Origin: CALLCD01 sp039817885 | GTDB lineage: Bacteria; Pseudomonadota; Alphaproteobacteria; Caulobacterales; Hyphomonadaceae | Assembly (NCBI GenBank): GCA_039817885.1 | Contig: JBCBUY010000007.1 | Coordinates: forward strand, 1-64,000 | DNA length: 64,000 nucleotides | Reading direction: 5' to 3' | Part shown: positions 19,990 to 29,234 of the stretch, in pieces | Layout of the letters: each line of letters opens with the position of its first letter | Position numbering within the stretch: position 1 is the first letter of the stretch | Made by a program: the position numbers and the translations under genes | Notes under the pieces: model-generated | Database searches by the model: none | What the model was told of the DNA's origin: nothing | Seen by the model: the letters and a program-made list of their open reading frames with translations, nothing else

Positions 19990-20597
19990 TTTTCAGCGTT
20001 CCCGTGCGATCGAAATTGCGGTTCTTCGCCTCTGATGAGGCGGCCGATATTCGCCCTGTGAGTCCAGAACACAAGAAGCGACAGGGCGGCCAGAACCAGC
20101 ACGGCAAACTCTGATTCGCCGAGTAACCAGGCCCCTATCGGCACCGCAGATGCAGCCGTCAATGCAGCAAGAGAGGAGATCCGCGACAGCGCGAATACGC
20201 CAAGCCATATGGGTGCACCGACCACAAATCCCTGCCAGGAAGCGAAAGCGAGAAGCCCTGTATAGGTCGCGACGCCTTTCCCGCCCTTAAAGCCCAACCA
20301 AACCGGATAGCAATGACCGAGGAAGGCCGCTGCGCCGGCGATCAGTCCGGCATTGCGCCCGAATAGACTGGCAATGATCAGAACGGCGAGGCCTGCTTTG
20401 AAACTATCTGCGATCAGCGTGGCGAAGGCGAGATCTTTTCGGCCTGTCCGTAAGACGTTCGTCGCGCCGATACTGTGCGAGCCGATCTGGCGAATGTCGC
20501 CCAAACCTGCGGCCCGTGTAATGACGAGGCCGAAAGGGATCGATCCAAGTATGTATCCGCCCAGGGCGGCCACAGAGAATGTGATCGCGTCCGTCAT
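19986..20597 (-). CDS. plsY: glycerol-3-phosphate acyltransferase PlsY
   Basis: PlsY is an inner-membrane enzyme that transfers an acyl group from acyl phosphate to glycerol 3-phosphate, the first step of phospholipid synthesis. The 203-residue protein has about five membrane segments and the three family motifs: LGSIPFGLVITR, the GSHSIGATNVLRTG loop, and GHCYPVWLGFKGGKGVAT. It heads a plsY-dprA operon and diverges from the beta-galactosidase gene across about 40 bases. Confidence 0.96.
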   Translation of the reverse strand: MTDAITFSVAALGGYILGSIPFGLVITRAAGLGDIRQIGSHSIGATNVLRTGRKDLAFATLIADSFKAGLAVLIIASLFGRNAGLIAGAAAFLGHCYPVWLGFKGGKGVATYTGLLAFASWQGFVVGAPIWLGVFALSRISSLAALTAASAVPIGAWLLGESEFAVLVLAALSLLVFWTHRANIGRLIRGEEPQFRSHGNAEK

Positions 20598-20638
20598 GCA
20601 CCCTCCAAATTTAATTGGACACTAATTGAAGCTGATGA

Positions 20639-23600
20639 ATGCGCAAGTCTTCCAGCCTGCCGACCATGGCTCTACAAGCAGGTTTGAAATCGTTCAGCCA
20701 TCGGATCCCTTTCATGCTGCCTCTGCCCCTTTCCATGCTCCTGTCTCCGGAGCTGACTGAGCTCAATCGTCTGCCGGCACATACCACCCGCACGCCATAT
20801 CCGTCGGCAGAGGCGGCAAGGGCTGCCGAGGCGTCGCCCTGGAGATTGAGTCTGGATGGAGATTGGACGTTTCTATTGGTCGACAGGCCCGATGCAGCGC
20901 CGCGGGATTGGCATGAGCCAAGTGTCGATGTGTCGGGGTGGCGCTCTATTCGGGTTCCCGGCGTTTGGACCCGACAGGACACGGGCGACTATCCCCATTA
21001 CACAAACTGGCAGATGCTTTTCGACGCGCAGTATCCGCCAAGTGTTCCTGCCAAGAATCCCACCGGGCTGTATCGTCGTGACTTCCAGCTGCCGCAGGAC
21101 TGGCAAAGCCGTGAGACCATTGTTCAGATTGGAGGTTTTGAGAGCGTTGCATTGGTTTGGTGCAATGGGATGTTTGTCGGGATGGGCAAGGATTCTCGCT
21201 TACCCAGCGCGTTTGATCTGACCCCGCATATTCAGCCTGGAAACAATACACTCGCGATCATGGTGATCCGATGGTCCGATGCAACCTGGCTCGAAGATCA
21301 GGACCACTGGAATCATGGCGGCATTCACCGATCCGTATTCTTAGAGTCGCGCGGGCTTGTGCATGTCAGTGATTTGAACATTACCACGGACTATGATCCG
21401 GACGCGCGAACGGGCTCGGCCGCCATCGACATGTCGGTTGCAGGTCAGTCTGCAGGTTACACACTGGCCGGACGGCTCGAATGCGCGCGGGGCGAGATCG
21501 TCCAATCATTTGAGCGCATTCCCGTCGCGCAAATTGTCCTGGACGGCCCAGGCCTTCAGCGCATTATCTCATCGTGCACGTTCCGTGGCTATAAAGCGAC
21601 GGTTGACCTCTCGGATTTGGATATTGATCCGTGGTCGGCAGACAGTCCGGCGCAGTATCGGCTTGTGACGGAGCTGATCGCGCCGGATGGATCCGTTGTC
21701 GACGCCAGCGCGACATGGATCGGGTTTACGCGCGTTGAGTTTACTGACCGCCGTTTGAAGATCAATGGGAAGCCCGTCGTGCTGATTGGTGTCAATCGCC
21801 ACGATCACCACCACGAGAATGGAAAAACGCTGTGCGCGGAGGATGTGCGTGCTGAACTCGTCACTATGAAGCAGCACAATATAAATGCGATCCGAACGGC
21901 ACATTACCCAAACGATCCAATGGTTCTCGATCTTTGCGATGAGCTCGGTCTTTATGTGGTGGATGAAGCGAATTTTGAATGCCATGGGCGGTATCTTGAG
22001 GTTTCTGAAAGCCCGCGGTTTCGAAATGCCATCATGGAGCGCACAGCCCGGATGATCGCGCGGGATCGCAATCATCCCAGCATTATTGGATGGTCTGTCG
22101 GGAATGAGGGCGGGCATAGTTCCGTTCATGCGTCTGCGGCGAGCTATGCGCGTCATCATGACCCGTCACGGTTCGTTCAATATGAAGGTGGTTTCTTCGC
22201 CAGACTAAGCTATCCGTCGTCGAACAATCTATCCCATAGCAACCGTGCACCGACGGATCTTGAGATTGCGAGTTCGGACATCGTCTGTCCCATGTATACG
22301 TCGATTGAGCGTATTGTGAGTTGGGCCCAATGGGCAGAAGAAAGTGGCGAGGATGATCGCCCTCTGATCCTTTGCGAGTACTCCCATGCCATGGGCAACT
22401 CAAATGGGTCGATTGCTGATTATGTGGACGCGTTTTTCAGCGAGCCAGCGCTCGGTGGAGGGTTTGTCTGGGATTGGCGCGACCAAGGCCTGGCGGAGAC
22501 CGATGATCAAGGGCGGTTCTATTGGGCCTATGGCGGACATTTCGGCGATGAGCCGAATGATCGAAATTTCTGCATAAATGGATTGGTTGGCCCGGACGGC
22601 ACGCCCCATCCTGGCCTGCGGGAGTACAAATGGGCGGCGCGACCTGTCCCATTTATCTCGCATGATGGCACAAGGTTCACGTTCGAAAATCGGCGGTATT
22701 TTCAGACAACGGATGATTTGGAGCTGCGCTGGACTCTGCAATCCCGGGGAGTCGGCATAGCCGATGCGGTCTCCCACGCAACTATTCCGCCAGGCGGCAC
22801 ACAAGACATCGATCTGCCATCCGCATTGGCGGCGCGCCTTGAGGGCGCGACCCATGTGCTTCTGGAGTGGGTGCTCCGTTCAGATACAGCCTGGGCGTCA
22901 GCGGGGCATTGTGTGGGCTGGGATCAGGTCAGTCTGCTTGACCTGACAGAAGAGGTGGAGCCGTCGCCAACAGCTCTGTTTGTGGGCGGAGCACATCCTC
23001 CATCTCCAATTGCGCATGGTCCCTTGCAGATAGAACTTGATGCTCAGAACAGGGTTGAGGCGATAAGATTGAGCGGCAATGCGATCATCTCCAGCGATGT
23101 GTCTGCCAGTCTATGGCGCGCGCCGACCGACAATGATGGCGGACAATTCGATCTGGAGCCTGCGAGTGTGCCGGGAAGAAGTGCGGGGTGGGCCGCGATC
23201 GGCCTTCATGACCTTGCTGGAGAGCATGACAGGCCTCTCGTCAAGGAATCCGACCAGGGGCTGCATGTTCTGTTCAAACGTATCCTGACCGGGCGTGATG
23301 GCAATGTCCTGTCTCATCATTCGTTTTGGACGCTGACGGCGCTCGGCGCTGATATCCGCGAAGAGATTAGCGTCCCAGGGGACTGGGATGATCTTCCACG
23401 TGTCGGTATTCGCTTCGACGTGCCCAAACGGTTCTGCAATTTGGAGTGGCTGGGCCACGGGCCGGACGAGTCCTATCCAGACAGGTGCAGCGCTCAGACA
23501 TTTGGGCGATGGCGTTCGACGGTGGCCGACCAATACCACCCCTATGTGTATCCTCAAGAACATGGCGCACACGAACAAACGCGATCCTTCAAACTGACAG

Positions 23601-23851
23601 ATGAGGCTGGCGACGGGTTTGAAGTAATCTTGCCTGAGCCGATGAGCTTCACTGCCCGGCCCCATCACGATGCCGATCTTACGCGCGCGACAACACTTGC
23701 CGAGCTCATTGAGCGCGATACGACCGAAGTTCATATTGATCCGGCGATGCGCGGCCTTGGGACAGGTGCATGCGGGCCGGATGTGCTCGACGACTACATT
23801 GTCCGTTCAGGGATCTATCGCTTCGACTGGCAATTGCGGTCAGGCCGGTAA
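20639..23851 (+). CDS. lacZ: beta-galactosidase, glycoside hydrolase family 2 (LacZ type)
   Basis: This enzyme hydrolyses terminal beta-galactosides such as lactose. With the longest frame (ATG 20639) it has 1070 residues; ATGs at 20714 and 20735 are alternatives and no start has a strong ribosome site. Domains in order: galactose-binding jelly roll, Ig-like domain, TIM barrel and small chain. Catalytic acid/base Glu490 is in SVGNEGGHSS, nucleophile Glu580 in CEYSHAMGNSNG, and HWNHGGIHRSVF and RTAHYPNDP are also present. No signal peptide is convincing, so it is probably cytoplasmic. It fits with galK and the GPH symporter elsewhere in the window. Confidence 0.93.
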   Translation: MRKSSSLPTMALQAGLKSFSHRIPFMLPLPLSMLLSPELTELNRLPAHTTRTPYPSAEAARAAEASPWRLSLDGDWTFLLVDRPDAAPRDWHEPSVDVSGWRSIRVPGVWTRQDTGDYPHYTNWQMLFDAQYPPSVPAKNPTGLYRRDFQLPQDWQSRETIVQIGGFESVALVWCNGMFVGMGKDSRLPSAFDLTPHIQPGNNTLAIMVIRWSDATWLEDQDHWNHGGIHRSVFLESRGLVHVSDLNITTDYDPDARTGSAAIDMSVAGQSAGYTLAGRLECARGEIVQSFERIPVAQIVLDGPGLQRIISSCTFRGYKATVDLSDLDIDPWSADSPAQYRLVTELIAPDGSVVDASATWIGFTRVEFTDRRLKINGKPVVLIGVNRHDHHHENGKTLCAEDVRAELVTMKQHNINAIRTAHYPNDPMVLDLCDELGLYVVDEANFECHGRYLEVSESPRFRNAIMERTARMIARDRNHPSIIGWSVGNEGGHSSVHASAASYARHHDPSRFVQYEGGFFARLSYPSSNNLSHSNRAPTDLEIASSDIVCPMYTSIERIVSWAQWAEESGEDDRPLILCEYSHAMGNSNGSIADYVDAFFSEPALGGGFVWDWRDQGLAETDDQGRFYWAYGGHFGDEPNDRNFCINGLVGPDGTPHPGLREYKWAARPVPFISHDGTRFTFENRRYFQTTDDLELRWTLQSRGVGIADAVSHATIPPGGTQDIDLPSALAARLEGATHVLLEWVLRSDTAWASAGHCVGWDQVSLLDLTEEVEPSPTALFVGGAHPPSPIAHGPLQIELDAQNRVEAIRLSGNAIISSDVSASLWRAPTDNDGGQFDLEPASVPGRSAGWAAIGLHDLAGEHDRPLVKESDQGLHVLFKRILTGRDGNVLSHHSFWTLTALGADIREEISVPGDWDDLPRVGIRFDVPKRFCNLEWLGHGPDESYPDRCSAQTFGRWRSTVADQYHPYVYPQEHGAHEQTRSFKLTDEAGDGFEVILPEPMSFTARPHHDADLTRATTLAELIERDTTEVHIDPAMRGLGTGACGPDVLDDYIVRSGIYRFDWQLRSGR

Positions 23852-23860
23852 GTGTCGATG

Positions 23861-23892
23861 AAAAAAGGCCGCCTCGATCTCGCGAAGCGGCC
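23861..23892 (-). terminator. intrinsic terminator of the rpsF-rpsR-rplI operon
   Basis: On the minus strand, GGCCGC and GCGGCC (23892-23887 and 23872-23867) form a perfect 6-bp stem followed directly by six T residues (23866-23861), 28 bases after the rplI stop. It lies 10 bases beyond the convergent lacZ stop, where its A-run means it is not a good terminator for lacZ. Confidence 0.85.
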
Positions 23893-23919
23893 CCTTCAAG
23901 ATTTTCAGGACACGTCGCC

Positions 23920-24510
23920 TTAGGCGTCGTCGTCCGGTGCGATTTGGTCCGCCATTTCGGCTGCTGCCTCGGCCAGTTCACCGGCTTGCTCGTCGGCAAG
24001 GGCCTGCTGTTCGGCCTGCAATGCTTCGATGATGTTTTCACCAGCGGCTTGCCGTTCGGCTTCGTCTTCGGAGCGAGCGACATTGGCGGTGATTTCCACC
24101 GCGACTTCCGCATGTAGGCGAATCCGAACTTCATGCAGTCCGATTGTTTTGATCGGCTTGTCCAGGCGCACTTGAGATTTGGCGACCTTGTGGCCTGCGT
24201 CCGTCGCGGCCTCAGCGATGTCGCGACCTGAAACCGACCCATAAAGCTGGCCGGTGTCACCGGCTTGGCGAATGAGTGTCAGGATCGTGCCTTCAAGCGA
24301 TCCGCTAGCTGCTTCTGCGACTGATTTGGCTTCGGCATTTCGTGCTTCGATCGCTTCGCGTTCACGTTCAAAGCGGGCGCGGTTAGAATCCGTTGCCAAC
24401 AGGGCTTTGCCTTGGGGGATCAGAAAGTTCCGTGCAAAGCCGTTTTTGACGCTGACTTCGTCGCCGATGGTGCCAAGCCGTTCGACGCGTTCCAGGAGAA
24501 TAACTTGCAT
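23920..24510 (-). CDS. rplI: 50S ribosomal protein L9
   Basis: L9 binds 23S rRNA near the L1 stalk. The 196-residue protein begins with the invariant block MQVILLERVERLG and VKNGFARNFLIPQGKA, then a connecting helix and the C-terminal domain (GQLYGSVSGRDIAEA). The tail after about residue 155 is an Ala/Glu-rich acidic extension, typical of alphaproteobacterial L9 and longer than the ~150 residues of E. coli. It is the last gene of the operon, 10 bases after rpsR. Confidence 0.97.
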   Translation of the reverse strand: MQVILLERVERLGTIGDEVSVKNGFARNFLIPQGKALLATDSNRARFEREREAIEARNAEAKSVAEAASGSLEGTILTLIRQAGDTGQLYGSVSGRDIAEAATDAGHKVAKSQVRLDKPIKTIGLHEVRIRLHAEVAVEITANVARSEDEAERQAAGENIIEALQAEQQALADEQAGELAEAAAEMADQIAPDDDA

Positions 24511-24520
24511 GATATGTCTC

Positions 24521-24790
24521 CTATTTCACCGTGAAGGGCAGAAGCGCCAGAACGCGCGCGCGTTTGATCGCTTTCGCGAGCTTGCGCTGGTTCTTGAAGC
24601 TGACAGCGGTGATCCGCGAAGGGACGATCTTGCCCTTCTCCGAGATATAGCGCTGGAGCAGCTTCACGTCCTTGTAGTCGATTTTCGGACCTTTATTGCC
24701 TGCAAATGGATCGACCTTGCGGCGACGACCGAAAGAGCGGCGGGCTGGAATATTCGTGATATTCATTCCAGACGTGTTTTTGCGTGCCAT
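24521..24790 (-). CDS. rpsR: 30S ribosomal protein S18
   Basis: S18 binds the 30S platform with S6. The 89-residue protein contains the conserved RRSFGRRRKVDPFAGNK region, DYKDVKLLQRYISEKGKI and PSRITAVSFKNQRKLAKAIK. It lies 12 bases after rpsF and 10 before rplI. Confidence 0.97.
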   Translation of the reverse strand: MARKNTSGMNITNIPARRSFGRRRKVDPFAGNKGPKIDYKDVKLLQRYISEKGKIVPSRITAVSFKNQRKLAKAIKRARVLALLPFTVK

Positions 24791-24802
24791 GTCTGTTTCT
24801 CC

Positions 24803-25153
24803 CTAGTCCCGTGGTTTCCGATCGCCGCGGTCTTTGCGCGACAGAACAGGCGAGGGCTCTTCGTCGAGCTCATCAACCTTGACGGTCATATAGCGCATCA
24901 CATCATCGGAGATGCGATGGCGGCGTTCCAATTCATGGACAGCCGGTGCCGGCCCATCAATGTTCAGGAGGCTGTAATGCCCCTTGCGCACTTTGTTGAT
25001 CGGATAGGCGAGATTGCGAAGACCCCAATATTCGGTCTTGCCGACTTTCGCGCCGTTCTCGGTAAGAAAAGAGGTCACATCTTCGACGAAGGCATCTACT
25101 TGCGCAGGTGAGATGTCTGGCCGCGTGATGATCACGTGCTCATAAAATGACAT
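24803..25153 (-). CDS. rpsF: 30S ribosomal protein S6
   Basis: S6 forms a heterodimer with S18 on the 30S platform. The 116-residue protein starts MSFYEHVIITRPDISPAQVD and has GKTEYWGLRNLAYPINK and the GHYSLLNIDGPAPAVHELER block, ending in a charged tail. It is the first gene of rpsF-rpsR-rplI, and its leader may carry the S6:S18 autoregulatory element. Confidence 0.97.
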   Translation of the reverse strand: MSFYEHVIITRPDISPAQVDAFVEDVTSFLTENGAKVGKTEYWGLRNLAYPINKVRKGHYSLLNIDGPAPAVHELERRHRISDDVMRYMTVKVDELDEEPSPVLSRKDRGDRKPRD

Positions 25154-25171
25154 TAGATTTTCATCCCTTTT

Positions 25172-25203
25172 GGTGCGCGGCGCTCACGGGGCGGGTACCC
25201 CGT
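25172..25203 (-). promoter_or_regulatory. candidate S6:S18-binding mRNA leader of rpsF
   Basis: On the minus strand a 6-bp hairpin (ACGGGG / CCCCGT, loop TACCCG) at 25203-25186 is followed by a GCGCCGCGCACC segment ending at 25172, 19 bases before the rpsF start. The known S6:S18 leader combines a hairpin with CCG and CACC elements that imitate the 16S rRNA site, and both elements occur here in order. A covariance search has not been done, so this is tentative. The rest of 25154-25435 (282 bases) shows nothing else recognisable. Confidence 0.3.
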
Positions 25204-25435
25204 CAACGATGGCCCTCAGCTACGCGGAATTGCGCTTTGAGACCGCACACCGGTTCAAGCGGCGGCTTAAAGCTGAAAAGAGGCGGGAATGCAAGGGGGC
25301 TGGCCAAATGGACGGTGGTGTGTGTGACCCATCCAGCGTGCAATGGTGCTGGGCCCGTATTTTGGATATCGTCTATTTCGAGAAATTCGGTAGGATGATT
25401 GCGATCATGGTCGATGGATGCAGACAGGGCTCAGA

Positions 25436-26695
25436 ATGCCGAAAGACCCTATTCATAGACGCGACTTACTTCGGTCGTCTTGCGCTATGGGTCTCATTGC
25501 CTTGACTGGATCTTGCTCGGGCCAGACGGTGTCCTTAGGTGCCGGTCAACGATCAAGCCCTGTGCCCGACCCCGTTGGAGCGCTTGTGACACGCTGGGCG
25601 TCTGATCCCTATGCGCTCGGATCATATTCCTATTTGTCCAAAGAGGCATCGCCTCAGGATCGTTTAGCGCTCGGGCAGGCGGATCCTTCCGGTCGGTTGT
25701 ACTTTGCTGGTGAGGCGATCGATCCCAACAATCCAGCCACCGTGCACGGGGCGCTGCTTTCGGGGCGCAAGACCGCCGGCGACATCCTGCAAAACGGGAA
25801 CGATAAAATCATCATTGTAGGGGCCGGTGCTGCAGGTCTCGCCGCCGCCCGCGATCTGACCGATGCCGGCAAAAAGGTTGTGGTTGTTGAAGCGCGGGAG
25901 CGCATCGGTGGGCGGATCTGGACAAATGACACGCTGGGCGTTCCAATCGATCTTGGCGCGTCCTGGATCCATGGCGTCGACGGCAATCCGCTATCGAAAC
26001 TGGCTGATGATGGGAACATTGCGCGGCTGTCCACCGATTATGAGAATTATCTCGCACGCGATGCATCAGGCCGCCGGGTGAGCTGGCAGAACATCCCCGA
26101 TGGCTTTGAGGACATCGTCACCATCGAACATGAGTATGCCGCAAGCATAGACACCCTATCGGATATGGCCGAAGCTGAATACGCACCGTTCGGCGGCGGC
26201 GATGTGGTGTTTCCCAATGGCTATCTCGACGTGCTGCGAACGCTTATCGCTGATATCGACATTCGTCTTGGTACGCCCATTGACCGGATCTCGATCGAGG
26301 ACAGCCGTGCCAGGGCTCTATCCGGTGACGAGTGGTTCGATGCCGATGCCGTATTGGTAACGGTGCCCCTTGGGGTATTGAAGTCGGGGCACATTCAGTT
26401 CGATCCACCGCTCGGTGCCGAACGTCAAACGGCAATCAATCGGTTGGGCATGGGCTTACTCAACAAAGTCAGCCTGAGATTTGAGGATGTATTCTGGGAC
26501 GAAGATGTTGAGTTTATGGGCTATGTTGGTGAGCCCCTAGGCTATTTCGCCGAATGGCTGAATATGGCCAAATATATCGGCGAACCGATCCTGATCGGTT
26601 TCAATGCTGCGGATCAGGCCAGGGACTTAGAACAGAAAAGCGATGCCGAGATCGTGGATGCTGCGATGGCGGTTTTGCGGAATATGTATTCCTAG
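25436..26695 (+). CDS. flavin amine oxidase (LSD1/polyamine-oxidase type) with circularly permuted segment order
   Basis: The 419-residue protein belongs to the FAD-dependent amine oxidases, but its parts are in an unusual order. Residues 8-30 form a Tat-like signal (HRRDLLRSS...LIALTGSC). Residues 42-118 are the segment that normally ends these enzymes: PDPVGALVTRWASDPY, LGSYSYL, RLYFAGEA and PATVHGALLSG. Only then comes the usual N-terminal FAD fold (IIIVGAGAAGLAAARDL at about 125-141, VVEARERIGGR), the GASWIHG block and the substrate domain. The protein stops at MAVLRNMYS, just where the moved segment would normally follow. About 45 residues of the helical substrate subdomain also seem missing near residue 228. 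All FAD motifs and Lys344 (GLLNKVSLRF) are present, so it may be functional. The start 25436 removes six residues from an alternative ATG at 25418. Confidence 0.85.
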   Translation: MPKDPIHRRDLLRSSCAMGLIALTGSCSGQTVSLGAGQRSSPVPDPVGALVTRWASDPYALGSYSYLSKEASPQDRLALGQADPSGRLYFAGEAIDPNNPATVHGALLSGRKTAGDILQNGNDKIIIVGAGAAGLAAARDLTDAGKKVVVVEARERIGGRIWTNDTLGVPIDLGASWIHGVDGNPLSKLADDGNIARLSTDYENYLARDASGRRVSWQNIPDGFEDIVTIEHEYAASIDTLSDMAEAEYAPFGGGDVVFPNGYLDVLRTLIADIDIRLGTPIDRISIEDSRARALSGDEWFDADAVLVTVPLGVLKSGHIQFDPPLGAERQTAINRLGMGLLNKVSLRFEDVFWDEDVEFMGYVGEPLGYFAEWLNMAKYIGEPILIGFNAADQARDLEQKSDAEIVDAAMAVLRNMYS

Positions 26696-26800
26696 CGCCG
26701 CCGGTGTTTCACGATCAGTGATCATTGGTTCGTCTCTTCAGATCTTGCCCCGCGGCCCCATCGCCATACGTCCTGCCTCATTACAAAAGAGGCTAGATCC

Positions 26801-27343
26801 ATGATCCGTAAAGTCGCAAAGACCGCTTTTCTCCTCCCGCTCATCCCATTGGTCGCTGCCTGTGCCACGCGTCCGCCAGTGCCTTCCGAAGCTGCCGGGC
26901 CCTTCATCATCGAGGACGCATTGGCCGGTGAAACCATCGGCCGCGGAAAGATCACGACGATCACAGGCGTTGATCGCGGCTTTGAAGCGAAACTGAATGG
27001 CACCTGGGATGGCGAAACGCTCACCCTGGTGGAAGACTTCGTCTTCGATGATGGCGAGATCGACCAGAAGACCTGGCGGCTGAAGAAGCTCGCCAATGGC
27101 GAATATGAAGGCACACGCGAAGATGTTGTCGGCACGGCCCGCGGTTTTCAGGTCGAGAACGGCTTTCGGCTTGAGTACATCATGGCGCTTCCAAACGGGA
27201 ATGGCGGGACACGGAACGTGAAGTTCCGCGACATCCTCGTGGTCGCCGATGATGGCAAAGTTATCAATAATGCGACCATTGGCTATTACGGGTTCCGCGT
27301 TGGCCGTGTGGCTCTGACCATCGAAGACGCCTCTACCACCTAG
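26801..27343 (+). CDS. DUF3833 family lipoprotein
   Basis: This 180-residue protein has a lipoprotein signal with lipobox LVAAC (Cys21), so it is probably anchored in a membrane facing the periplasm. The body matches DUF3833 as I know it: LNGTWDGETLTLVEDFVFDDG, split as WDGETLTLVEDFVFDDGE, then TWRLKKLANGEYEGTREDVVG and a lipocalin-like beta pattern ending GYYGFRVGRVALTIED. The family has no defined function. It follows the amine oxidase by 105 bases and precedes fabD by 61; co-transcription with fabD is unproven. Confidence 0.82.
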   Translation: MIRKVAKTAFLLPLIPLVAACATRPPVPSEAAGPFIIEDALAGETIGRGKITTITGVDRGFEAKLNGTWDGETLTLVEDFVFDDGEIDQKTWRLKKLANGEYEGTREDVVGTARGFQVENGFRLEYIMALPNGNGGTRNVKFRDILVVADDGKVINNATIGYYGFRVGRVALTIEDASTT

Positions 27344-27404
27344 CATAGTTGCCACTGAAGCCGGTGCGGCCTAAACGGGCCTCCAATAAGGAGGCAAACC
27401 GAAC

Positions 27405-28364
27405 ATGGCGACAGGACGCGCATTTATTTTTCCAGGCCAGGGCGCTCAGTCGGTTGGTATGGGCAAAGCCCTCGCTGAGGCGTTTCCAGCGGCTCAGGCT
27501 GTCTTCGATGAGGTGGATGACGCCCTCGGTGAAAAGCTGTCGACTGTCATCTGGGACGGTCCAGACGAAGATCTGACCCTGACCGCCAATACCCAGCCCG
27601 CTTTAATGGCGGTGAGCGTTGCGGCGATGCGCTCGCTGGAGGCTGAGTTCGGCATTGGCGTCGATGCGGCAGACTATGTGGCGGGGCACTCCCTTGGCGA
27701 GTATTCGGCCCTGTGTGCCGCCGGATCCATTGGTCTTGCCGAGACGGCGAGGCTCCTGCGCATTCGTGGCAACGCTATGCAGGCCGCCGTGGCACCGGGG
27801 GAGGGGGCCATGGCCGCCCTTTTGGGGGCTGACACCGAACAGGCGGAAGCAGCGTGCGCTGCTGGCATGGCGGCTGGTGGTGGGACCTGCGAGATCGCGA
27901 ACGATAATGCGCCTGGGCAGCTTGTGCTCTCTGGCAGCGCGGCGGCCATTGAGGGGGCCTGTGTCCATGCGCGCGAGAACGGCGTGAAGAAAGCCGTGCC
28001 ACTGTCTGTGAGCGCACCGTTCCATTGCTCGCTGATGGATCCTGCGGCGGAGGCGATGCGTGAGGCTTTATCGGAAACCGTAATAAGTACGCCGAAGGTG
28101 CCCCTGATTGCGAATGTGACTGCTGAGATAACGACCGACCCGGATGCCATTCGCGACCAGTTGGTGACGCAGGTGACCGGCCGTGTGCGGTGGCGCGAGA
28201 GCGTGGAATTCATGGCGGCGCAGGGTGTCGCCCAAACCGGAGAAGCTGGAGCGGGGAAAGTTCTTACCGTTATGAACCGGCGCACTGCGAGAGATATCAA
28301 GGGCGTCACGCTCGGAACACCGGAGGACCTGCAGGCGTTTGCTGACGCGCTTCAGGGCTCATAA
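27405..28364 (+). CDS. fabD: malonyl-CoA:ACP transacylase FabD
   Basis: FabD moves malonyl from CoA to acyl carrier protein. The 319-residue protein begins with FIFPGQGAQSVGMG; nucleophile Ser96 is in GHSLGEY, the Arg block is RLLRIRGNAMQ, and the catalytic His is in SAPFHCSLM. AAGGAGG at 27389-27395 precedes ATG 27405. It opens the fabD-fabG-acpP-fabF cluster. Confidence 0.96.
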   Translation: MATGRAFIFPGQGAQSVGMGKALAEAFPAAQAVFDEVDDALGEKLSTVIWDGPDEDLTLTANTQPALMAVSVAAMRSLEAEFGIGVDAADYVAGHSLGEYSALCAAGSIGLAETARLLRIRGNAMQAAVAPGEGAMAALLGADTEQAEAACAAGMAAGGGTCEIANDNAPGQLVLSGSAAAIEGACVHARENGVKKAVPLSVSAPFHCSLMDPAAEAMREALSETVISTPKVPLIANVTAEITTDPDAIRDQLVTQVTGRVRWRESVEFMAAQGVAQTGEAGAGKVLTVMNRRTARDIKGVTLGTPEDLQAFADALQGS

Positions 28365-28375
28365 AGGAGGCACAT

Positions 28376-29113
28376 ATGTTTGACTTAAGCGGAAAGACAG
28401 CCCTGGTCACTGGGGCTTCTGGCGGCATTGGCCGCGACATCGCTACAGCCCTTTCGGCGGCGGGTGTGAAAGTTGCGCTATCGGGCACGCGGGAAGCGGT
28501 CCTCGAAGAGGTGAAGGCTGACTGTACAGGAGACGCCGCAGTGGTGACCTGCAATCTCTCCGACGCAGAGGCCGTTTCCGGATTGGTGGCCAAAGCTGAG
28601 GCGGCCGTCGGACCGCTTGATATTCTGGTGTCGAATGCCGGGCTTACTCGTGATCAGCTTCTTCTCCGCATGAAGGAAGAGGACTGGGATACGGTTCTCA
28701 ACGTGAATCTCGGGGCTTATTTCCGGCTGGCAAAAAGCGCTCTCAGGGGCATGATGAAACGCCGACATGGCCGAATCATCGGCATCACATCGGTCGTTGG
28801 CGTGACCGGAAACCCCGGTCAGGCGAATTATGCAGCGTCGAAAGCGGGCATGATTGGTTTTACGAAATCGCTAGCAGCTGAGGTGGCGAGCCGGGGCGTG
28901 ACGGCGAATTGCGTGGCTCCTGGCTTTATCGAATCACCCATGACGGATGTCCTGCCGGAGGCCCAAAAGGAGGCTTTATTGGGGGTGATTCCAGCTGGAA
29001 GGCTTGGTCAGGGCGGGGATATCGCTGCTGCTGTGGCGTATCTGGCGTCCAATGAAGCTGCTTATGTGACGGGCCAAACCCTCCATGTGAACGGCGGCAT
29101 GGCCATGATCTGA
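28376..29113 (+). CDS. fabG: 3-oxoacyl-ACP reductase FabG
   Basis: FabG reduces 3-ketoacyl-ACP with NADPH in fatty-acid elongation. The 245-residue SDR has TGASGGIG, NAGLTRDQLLLRMKEEDWD (typical of FabG), the catalytic Ser in ITSVVGVTGNPGQ, YAASK and the C-terminal GQTLHVNGGMAMI. It lies 11 bases after fabD with AAAGGAGG upstream. Confidence 0.97.
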   Translation: MFDLSGKTALVTGASGGIGRDIATALSAAGVKVALSGTREAVLEEVKADCTGDAAVVTCNLSDAEAVSGLVAKAEAAVGPLDILVSNAGLTRDQLLLRMKEEDWDTVLNVNLGAYFRLAKSALRGMMKRRHGRIIGITSVVGVTGNPGQANYAASKAGMIGFTKSLAAEVASRGVTANCVAPGFIESPMTDVLPEAQKEALLGVIPAGRLGQGGDIAAAVAYLASNEAAYVTGQTLHVNGGMAMI

Positions 29114-29234
29114 CGCAACCATTAGGGGAGTCAGCAGTTATCGGGCTTGGCGCTTTGCAAAACTGTGTGCTAACCGCAACACCTCTGGCTCCTGAGGCCA
29201 GTCATTCAGACATCAACTAAAGAGAAGGTGACTC

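Noticed and set aside
25418..25436. Amine oxidase as a simple truncated pseudogene
   Set aside because: The missing C-terminal part is present at the N terminus in the same frame, with all FAD motifs intact and no stop or frameshift, so permutation explains it better.
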